The position numbers and the translations under genes are program-made. Below the pieces are notes generated by a model that was given only the letters and a program-made list of their open reading frames with translations, was not told where the DNA came from and did no database searches. DNA of 28,889 nucleotides from Athalassotoga sp049965695 (GTDB lineage Bacteria; Thermotogota; Thermotogae; Mesoaciditogales; Mesoaciditogaceae), in contig NZ_JBMFWB010000023.1 of assembly GCF_049965695.1 (NCBI RefSeq), positions 1 to 28,889 of the forward strand. The letters are read 5' to 3'. Positions 23,064 to 28,889 of the stretch are shown piece by piece (the stretch's first letter is position 1; the number at the start of each line of letters is the position of its first letter).

Positions 23064-23173
23064 TATACTTGATCAACTTTAAATATGAAATATCGTTGGC
23101 TCCGGCATTCGCCCTTCGGTGTCTGGTCCTCGCGTTGCTGCGGAGGCCACCTCGCGGCATCATGCCCTCCGCC
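23064..23173 (-). repeat. Interspersed repeat, copy D
   Basis: In minus orientation it reads CGGAGGGCATGATGCCGCG, GGTGGCC, CGCGAGGACCAGACACC and ATGCCGGAGC, then the A+T-rich end block that is identical to 12262-12299. It lies between the divergent ABC transporter and addB genes. The end block faces the ABC ATPase gene. Confidence 0.8.
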
Positions 23174-23190
23174 AAACTCAAAAATTGTGT

Positions 23191-23220
23191 TTCACTTTTA
23201 AAAAAGGTTTAGGATATAAT
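23191..23220 (+). promoter_or_regulatory. Promoter of the addBA operon
   Basis: TTCACT (23191-23196) and a perfect TATAAT (23215-23220) with an 18-base spacer, about 90 bases before the addB start. It lies just outside interspersed repeat copy D. Confidence 0.6.
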
Positions 23221-23310
23221 AGAAAATGGTTTATGGCAGACGGCGAATAGAAAAAAAGTAAGTAACGCGTGAACAGACAAAGACAAAAGGCAACCGGTGA
23301 AAAAATTGAT

Positions 23311-26229
23311 ATGGAAAAAGTAGATATTTTCATAGGGCCACCATCTTCGGGAAAGACCGAAAGGATGATCCAAGAAATTTCAAAATTAAACCCTTTTGAT
23401 TACACTTTCATAGGAAGCCAGGGTGAGTTTGTAAAATTCGCGGCTTATATGGCCACTGAAATCGTAGGATCGATAAACAGATCGTCTTTCAAAACGGTTG
23501 ACCAGTTTGCAGTTGAAACGGTGAAGCGACAAACCGATCTTATCTTTGCCGATAGACCTCTTAAACTTACAATTCTCACTTCTGTAATAGAAGACATGGC
23601 TTCAAGGAATCTTGATCTGCCTGAAGAGATAAAAAACGAGGCAGCAGTAGTCAGACATAGATCAACCGTTGAAAAACTTTTATCCCTTATCGATGACGTT
23701 AAAACTTACATGAAAGAAGATGAATTCGAAGAGGCCGAGACAAGACGGGATATGTTCATATCAGGCGTGATCAAAAGATTTGAAAGCAAGATGAAATCCA
23801 TGAAACTATTCGATACTTACGACGCTTACAGGATGATCGCGGATGGAGAGATTAAAACCGGTGGTAAATATCTTTTCATAGACGGCTTTTACGATTTCAC
23901 GCCTGTCGTTGCGAAATTTTTCAGGGCCGTGATCTCTGATTTTGAAAAGACATTCATAACGGTTACCGATGGTGACATTTTTGAACGCGGAACGTCCACG
24001 ATCCTCAAAACTGTTGAGATCTTTTCATGTAAAAAAACAGAGATGAAATTTTCAGGTACTCCCGTCGCTCAGGGATTGTTTTTCGGAAAAGGAGACGGAG
24101 TCAAAATTCATGCGTTCGAAAAGCCCAACGACGAGATCGAATGGGTATCCAAAAAGGTAAAAACACTCTTGATGAACGGTAAAAAGGCTCAGGATTTCGA
24201 GATCGTCGTGAAATCTGAAAATAACGGCTATATAAAGGCCATTGAGGATAAATTGGGAGAGTATGACATAGATGTTTCTTACCTTGGAAAGAAAAGTCTC
24301 AACCAAAGTACTTCCGTGCAAAAGGTTATGTTGCCGCTAAGGGTCGTAACGGGAGGATATCCACAGGATCTGCTTATGAGCATGATCATGGCAGGATTTA
24401 GCGATAACACGGCATTCAGTTTTGTATACGACAGATCCCATCTTAACAGGGGACCTTTGCGATTATCATATAAATCGAGAATGGATGATTGGAACAGAAG
24501 GCTTGAAAATTTTGCGAAATACCTTTCCAGGATGAAAACACTCATCTCCGAAGACGATGAATTTCAAGATCGATCTTTGGACGATCTTCAAAGAATGCAG
24601 GAACTTGTTGAGGATGCCAAAAAAACCGTCAAAAATCTTTTTGATTTTTTGATCAAATTCGAAAATGCGGTTTTCGTTGACGATTACTCGAAAGCCTTTG
24701 AAGAAGCAATACAAATCATCGGTGCCGATGTGCCGGATGAAGAAAAAGAGGCGCTCGATCAATTCACAGACTTAATCTGGGAAATTGAAAGCGTGCTTAA
24801 TTTCGCAGGTATAAAGGAAATAAGCGGTTCCGATTACAGGTATTATTTAGAACTTCAAATAAAAGACAGAACTTACGTGCCTTCAAGGGAAAAAAGCGGG
24901 GTGAGAATTTCGGATGTGATCACATCGAGGTTCAGTCATGCGCCTTTGAAGATATTCGTTGGATTCACAGATGGAAATTATCCGGAATTTCATCCGAATT
25001 ACTTTTACAATTCCATAGAAGAAGAAAAGCATTTCGGAACAAACAGAAATTTAAAAAGGCTTTTAGACGACAGGCTCGATCTTTACACGGCGATGGCTCA
25101 GGCAAAAGAGGTGTACCTTACGATGCCGCAGGCAACGCAGGAAGGCGTGAAAATTCTTCCGTCGATGTACCTTGTGGATCTGGAAGAAAAATTTGGTATG
25201 CCCCAAAAGCCCGAAACTTATCCTTCCATGAGCCTTCAAGAAGCGACAATCTCTTACGCGAAATGGGCCAGATGGAACGGAAGAAACGCTGAAATCGAAA
25301 ATAAACTCGATGTGATGATTCAAAAATCTAAAACCATGTCAGTTAAAGATCCTGCCAATCTTGAGTATTGCAAAACGCTTTCAAAAGCACCCGTGAGTTT
25401 TTACAGGTATTTCTCTTACAAAACATGTCCTTTGAGGTATTTTTTCTCTTATGCGATGAAACTTCCACAGGCGATCATATACGATCTCGATCTGAACAGT
25501 CTTGAACTGGGAACGGTTTATCATAACTCTTTGAAAAGACTTGTAAAAGCAGGCAGGAAGCATCTCAGAGATCTGACAAGTGAAGAATTGAAACAGACTG
25601 TTCAACAGGTTTTGAGTGAAGAACTTGGGAAAATGAGTTTTTTCGAGCCAGAAATCTTTGAGATAAACCTTTTGAAATTCACAAGTGTGATCGTGAATTA
25701 TCTTGAAAAAGTCGAATTTCCAGAAGAGATAGACGGAAGAAACAGAAATTTGAAAGCCTACAAAATCTACAAAACAGATCATGGCTTTGATTTTTTCAAC
25801 CCGCGCGAATTTGAATTCACCTTTACCGGTATGGAAGAGGCAAAGATCAATGATATGGACTTTTCGGGACGTATAGACAGGATCGATGAATGCGAATCGG
25901 GTCTTATGATAATCGACTACAAAAGCAAAAACGCGGGAGAAAAAGCACAACTTGCGCTTTATTCGAACATATGCGAAAAAGTCTTCAAGATACCGGTCAT
26001 TCAATCTGCCTTTATCGTTGTGGAAGATGCGAAAATAGTCAACATGATGGATCGCGATAAGATACAGGAAACATGGAACGATCTGATCGAAAGCGTGAAG
26101 GATTTCATCAAAGGTGTTACAAACGGAGACTTTACCCCGCAAAGTTGCAAAGACAACTGTGAAAGATGCGATTTTAACCAGATCTGCCCTGTGAGGTGGC
26201 CAGATGGAACTTTCAAATGTTCAAAATGA
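23311..26229 (+). CDS. addB: AddB-like helicase-nuclease subunit with Fe-S cluster motif
   Basis: A 972-residue protein from ATG 23311; a GTG at 23269 is in frame but has no ribosome binding site. The N-terminus carries a Walker A-like IGPPSSGKTE. The C-terminus is a RecB-type PD-(D/E)xK nuclease: GRIDRIDECESG, MIIDYKS with the catalytic Asp and Lys, and QLALYSN. A Cys in YKTCPLRYFF and a terminal CKDNCERCDFNQIC cluster give the four-Cys arrangement that holds a 4Fe-4S cluster in AddB. With AddA it would resect DNA double-strand breaks for recombinational repair and degrade foreign linear DNA. It is shorter than B. subtilis AddB (about 1,166 residues). The last 26 bases overlap addA, so the two subunits are translated together. 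Confidence 0.88.
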   Translation: MEKVDIFIGPPSSGKTERMIQEISKLNPFDYTFIGSQGEFVKFAAYMATEIVGSINRSSFKTVDQFAVETVKRQTDLIFADRPLKLTILTSVIEDMASRNLDLPEEIKNEAAVVRHRSTVEKLLSLIDDVKTYMKEDEFEEAETRRDMFISGVIKRFESKMKSMKLFDTYDAYRMIADGEIKTGGKYLFIDGFYDFTPVVAKFFRAVISDFEKTFITVTDGDIFERGTSTILKTVEIFSCKKTEMKFSGTPVAQGLFFGKGDGVKIHAFEKPNDEIEWVSKKVKTLLMNGKKAQDFEIVVKSENNGYIKAIEDKLGEYDIDVSYLGKKSLNQSTSVQKVMLPLRVVTGGYPQDLLMSMIMAGFSDNTAFSFVYDRSHLNRGPLRLSYKSRMDDWNRRLENFAKYLSRMKTLISEDDEFQDRSLDDLQRMQELVEDAKKTVKNLFDFLIKFENAVFVDDYSKAFEEAIQIIGADVPDEEKEALDQFTDLIWEIESVLNFAGIKEISGSDYRYYLELQIKDRTYVPSREKSGVRISDVITSRFSHAPLKIFVGFTDGNYPEFHPNYFYNSIEEEKHFGTNRNLKRLLDDRLDLYTAMAQAKEVYLTMPQATQEGVKILPSMYLVDLEEKFGMPQKPETYPSMSLQEATISYAKWARWNGRNAEIENKLDVMIQKSKTMSVKDPANLEYCKTLSKAPVSFYRYFSYKTCPLRYFFSYAMKLPQAIIYDLDLNSLELGTVYHNSLKRLVKAGRKHLRDLTSEELKQTVQQVLSEELGKMSFFEPEIFEINLLKFTSVIVNYLEKVEFPEEIDGRNRNLKAYKIYKTDHGFDFFNPREFEFTFTGMEEAKINDMDFSGRIDRIDECESGLMIIDYKSKNAGEKAQLALYSNICEKVFKIPVIQSAFIVVEDAKIVNMMDRDKIQETWNDLIESVKDFIKGVTNGDFTPQSCKDNCERCDFNQICPVRWPDGTFKCSK

Positions 26230-28843
26230 AATTTTCAGATCGACGGATAACCTGATCGTAACCGCAGGAGCCGGCAGCGGGAAAACGCGCGTACTCGTTG
26301 AAAAGTACGTAAAGGTATTCGAAGAAAATCCCGATTTAAGAATGGATCAGGTCGTAGCCATAACTTTCACCGAAAAGGCTGCAAGAGAAATGAAGGACAG
26401 GATAACAAAAAAAATAGATGAAAGTATATCTCTCGGTAAAACAGTCGATCTTTACTTGAGGATTAAAAGAGAATTGCCCTTTGCAAGGATATCGACGATA
26501 CATGCCTTTTGCTCGAGAATCATACGCGAGAGCGCACTTTACGCGAATGTCGATCCTGATTTTAACGTCGTAAGCGGTCTTGCATCTTCCAGAAGAATTT
26601 CAAAACTCGTTGAATCTTACATGGTAAACAACGTAAAAGAGATGAAAAAACTCTTTGAAATAGATCCGACGATCGCATTTTCGGATCTGCGCGAATGGTT
26701 TGAAGATGCCATAATCAAAAGAACCAGCGATGATATTATGCCTGTAAAGATAAATGATGATCTCAAAGAGATCTTTTTGGATCACGCAAAAAAACTCATA
26801 GAAGAATACGAAAAAATGGCAAAAGAAGAATCCACGCTTGATTTTGAAGATTTGCTCATCATGACGAAAGCCTTGCTTTCGGACGATTCCGAATTAAGGA
26901 ACAGATATTCGTATTATTTCAGATACATCTTCGTGGATGAGTTTCAGGATACGAATAAAATTCAAAGTGAAATAATAGAACTTTTAAGATCCGATTTGAA
27001 CAGGGTATGGTACATAGGAGATCCAAAACAGTCCATTTACGCTTTCAGAGGCGCAGATGTGGGCGTCTTTTTAGATATAACAGAAAGATCGCAAGACAAA
27101 AACATTTCAGTCAAAGAGATGAATGAAAATCACAGATCAAAACCAAATCTCGTGAAATTTTACAACAGATTCTTTTCGAAAGTCTTCAACGGAAGGATAA
27201 GATATTCAGATCAAATATCGCAACAAAGTGATGAAGAAAAACGTGTGATACTTTTAGATAACTTCGGATCTGAAAAAGCCTATCCGGCAAGGATGATAGA
27301 GGCCAAATCGATTGCGGGCATGATAAACGAATTCATATCCAAAGGTCATGCACTTTCAGATATCACAATACTTTTGAGATCGATGGGAGACGTATGGGCA
27401 ATAGAAAATGAACTTGTCGAAGATAAAATACCATATCACGTGATAGGAGGAAAAGCGTTTTTCAGCAGAAAAGAGGTGCTTGCACTTGATAATCTGATGG
27501 CCGTCATACTCGACCCTTACGACGTAAGCGCCATGACAGGCCTTTTGATGTCTCCGTTCTTCAATTTGACGATAGATGAAATTTTAGAACTTAAAAGAAA
27601 AGACAAATTCATATATGATACTTTAAAAATCGATTATCCCCAAATACACGATCTTATAGAAAAATTGGTGCGGATCAAAAACACCGTAGATGCTTCAAAG
27701 ATCATCAAAATGGCGATAAACGAAACACGCTATCTGGGTAAAATAGCGCTTCAAAAAGATGGAGACAAAAGCATCGCAAACATCATGAAATTCATAGAGA
27801 CACTTGATTCTTTCGATTTACCCTCATGGGACATAAATGGCATTCACAAGATAATGGAAAAAGGATTGGGAGAAAACGAGGAAGAGGCCTCTGCGCTTTC
27901 AGAGGAAGAAAATGTGGTCAAAATAATGACGGTTCACAAGTCAAAAGGTCTCGAATTTCCGATCGTCATAATGGCCCAGATGTCAAAAAAACCAAAAGAT
28001 GACGGAGAGACCGAAGAAGAGATGGAAGAGGAAAAAAGGTTGCTTTACGTTGGAATGACGCGGGCAGAGGAATATTTAGTTTTAAGCAAGGAAAACGTGT
28101 TTGGCAACAAACACGGAGAAAGCACGTGGATGGAAACTTTATCCGATTTTGGTTTCATAAGCAGCGGCAGATGGTCAGTTCCGGACGGGATGGATGATAT
28201 CGTCGAAATAAAACAATCATCTCCGAAAAAATGGGACAACGAGATCGTTTCGCCTTTTACTTTCGATGAATCATATTTAGTCGTGCCTGATGTCGAAGTT
28301 GAAAAGCAGATTTACAACGTAACCGAATTATTCGAAAAGAAATCGAGCGCGAGTTCAAAGACGACTGTTTATGGAAACATAGCCCATGAGATATTCGAAC
28401 AGGTAGGCATTCGGAAGTTAAAAGAGGTGCTTAAAAGACCACTTTTCAGCGTTTATCCCTCCGAAATGGTAGAAGATGTGAAAAAGACGATTTCGAAATT
28501 CGTCGATGATCCGCTCGTGACGGAAATCGAAAATTCCAAAAACGTCATCAGCGAACTGGCAATAGAGATTGACATTCCTGAAATCAGCATACAGATGATC
28601 GGAAAGATAGACAAAGTGACGGATGAAAGGATAATCGACTTTAAATACTCCTATTATTCAGAGGAAAAATTGAAAGATTACGAATTTCAAGTGAAAATTT
28701 ACATGATGGCATATCGCAAACTGACAGGCATCAAAAAAAGCGGTGTGATTTTCTTTTTGAAAGACGGCAAAAAAATCTCCGTAGATTATCACGATGAATC
28801 TGAACTGATTTCGGAAATAAAAACAAAGCGGGACTCAAGATGA
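26204..28843 (+). CDS. addA: AddA-like UvrD-family helicase-nuclease
   Basis: An 879-residue superfamily 1A helicase: Walker A TAGAGSGKTR (about 20-29), ITFTEKAAREM, FVDEFQDTN (motif II), GDPKQSIYAFRGAD (motif III), ENHRSKPNLV, TVHKSKGLEFPIV (motif V) and LLYVGMTRAEEYLVL (motif VI). A C-terminal PD-(D/E)xK nuclease is marked by NIAHEIFEQ, GKIDKV, IIDFKYS and QVKIYMMAY. The enzyme unwinds and cuts DNA ends together with AddB. It is clearly shorter than B. subtilis AddA (about 1,230 residues), so insertions between helicase motifs are reduced. GAGGTGG precedes the ATG inside the addB gene. The stop codon lies inside the terminator hairpin at 28828-28850. Confidence 0.9.
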   Translation: MELSNVQNEIFRSTDNLIVTAGAGSGKTRVLVEKYVKVFEENPDLRMDQVVAITFTEKAAREMKDRITKKIDESISLGKTVDLYLRIKRELPFARISTIHAFCSRIIRESALYANVDPDFNVVSGLASSRRISKLVESYMVNNVKEMKKLFEIDPTIAFSDLREWFEDAIIKRTSDDIMPVKINDDLKEIFLDHAKKLIEEYEKMAKEESTLDFEDLLIMTKALLSDDSELRNRYSYYFRYIFVDEFQDTNKIQSEIIELLRSDLNRVWYIGDPKQSIYAFRGADVGVFLDITERSQDKNISVKEMNENHRSKPNLVKFYNRFFSKVFNGRIRYSDQISQQSDEEKRVILLDNFGSEKAYPARMIEAKSIAGMINEFISKGHALSDITILLRSMGDVWAIENELVEDKIPYHVIGGKAFFSRKEVLALDNLMAVILDPYDVSAMTGLLMSPFFNLTIDEILELKRKDKFIYDTLKIDYPQIHDLIEKLVRIKNTVDASKIIKMAINETRYLGKIALQKDGDKSIANIMKFIETLDSFDLPSWDINGIHKIMEKGLGENEEEASALSEEENVVKIMTVHKSKGLEFPIVIMAQMSKKPKDDGETEEEMEEEKRLLYVGMTRAEEYLVLSKENVFGNKHGESTWMETLSDFGFISSGRWSVPDGMDDIVEIKQSSPKKWDNEIVSPFTFDESYLVVPDVEVEKQIYNVTELFEKKSSASSKTTVYGNIAHEIFEQVGIRKLKEVLKRPLFSVYPSEMVEDVKKTISKFVDDPLVTEIENSKNVISELAIEIDIPEISIQMIGKIDKVTDERIIDFKYSYYSEEKLKDYEFQVKIYMMAYRKLTGIKKSGVIFFLKDGKKISVDYHDESELISEIKTKRDSR

Positions 28844-28858
28844 GTTCCGCAGTTTTGT
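28828..28858 (+). terminator. Rho-independent terminator of addBA
   Basis: GCGGGACTC-AAGAT-GAGTTCCGC (one G-T pair) is followed by AGTTTTGT. The addA stop codon lies in the loop and stem. It separates the operon from the convergent 5S rRNA gene. Confidence 0.75.
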
Positions 28859-28862
28859 AACT

Positions 28863-28889
28863 AAGCCGGGCAACAACCTACTCTCGCAA
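28863..28889 (-). rRNA. rrf: 5S ribosomal RNA, 3' end only (cut by window edge)
   Basis: The reverse complement reads TGCGAGAGTAGGTTGTTGCC followed by CGGCTT. This matches the conserved 3' part of bacterial 5S rRNA (E. coli has TGCGAGAGTAGGGAACTGCC followed by AGGCAT). The remaining 90 or so bases lie beyond the window, presumably with an rRNA operon on the minus strand. Confidence 0.85.

Overview
The window comes from a bacterial chromosome of moderate A+T content. Arginine is mostly AGA/AGG, isoleucine is often ATA, strong GGAGG-type ribosome binding sites are common, and there are several TTG/GTG starts. Together with a LacI/glycosidase locus, a two-gene SufC-SufB-like operon and a compact AddAB pair, this suggests a Thermotogota-like, saccharolytic anaerobe, perhaps of the Mesoaciditogales. 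That placement is an inference from style and gene content, not a database match. A run of ten N at 9879-9888 shows that this is a draft contig.

Layout. 1-310 (-): N-terminus of a secreted protein. 812-3427 (+): two paralogous NtrC-like AAA+ regulators; the first has lost the sigma-54 contact loop and the second is complete. 3512-5947 (+): operon of an SDR dehydrogenase, a SufC-like ATPase and a short SufB-like scaffold, behind a strong promoter with a palindrome between its -35 and -10. 5940-9043: an A+T-rich restriction-modification island (methyltransferase, controller protein, putative endonuclease) bounded by perfect 27-bp direct repeats. 9017-9754 (-): DUF364 protein, whose 3' end lies in the right-hand repeat. 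10173-12175 (+): PflX-like radical SAM protein and iron-type alcohol dehydrogenase. 12367-19559 (-): LacI regulator, secreted GH51-like glycosidase, GH1 beta-glucosidase and GH2 beta-mannosidase, a hemicellulose or mannan-oligosaccharide locus. 20060-20571 (+): a 5'-truncated TnpB relic. 20566-22942 (-): ABC-2 transporter ATPase, permease and an SDR protein. 23311-28843 (+): overlapping addB and addA for double-strand break processing. 28863-28889 (-): the 3' end of a 5S rRNA gene.

A family of interspersed repeats with a GC-rich core occurs at 9787-10022, 16119-16280, 19953-20070 and 23064-23173, with an end fragment at 12262-12299. Several copies are accompanied by minisatellite-like tracts (GTAGC/GTAACG/GTGATCGGT variants). 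The outer ends are A+T-rich and resemble promoters pointing outwards, and in several cases they face the start of the neighbouring gene.

The two most notable observations are the restriction-modification island, where the pre-insertion gene junction can be rebuilt exactly from the target duplication, and the repeat family with its possible outward promoters. I saw no CRISPR array, tRNA gene or intact insertion sequence.
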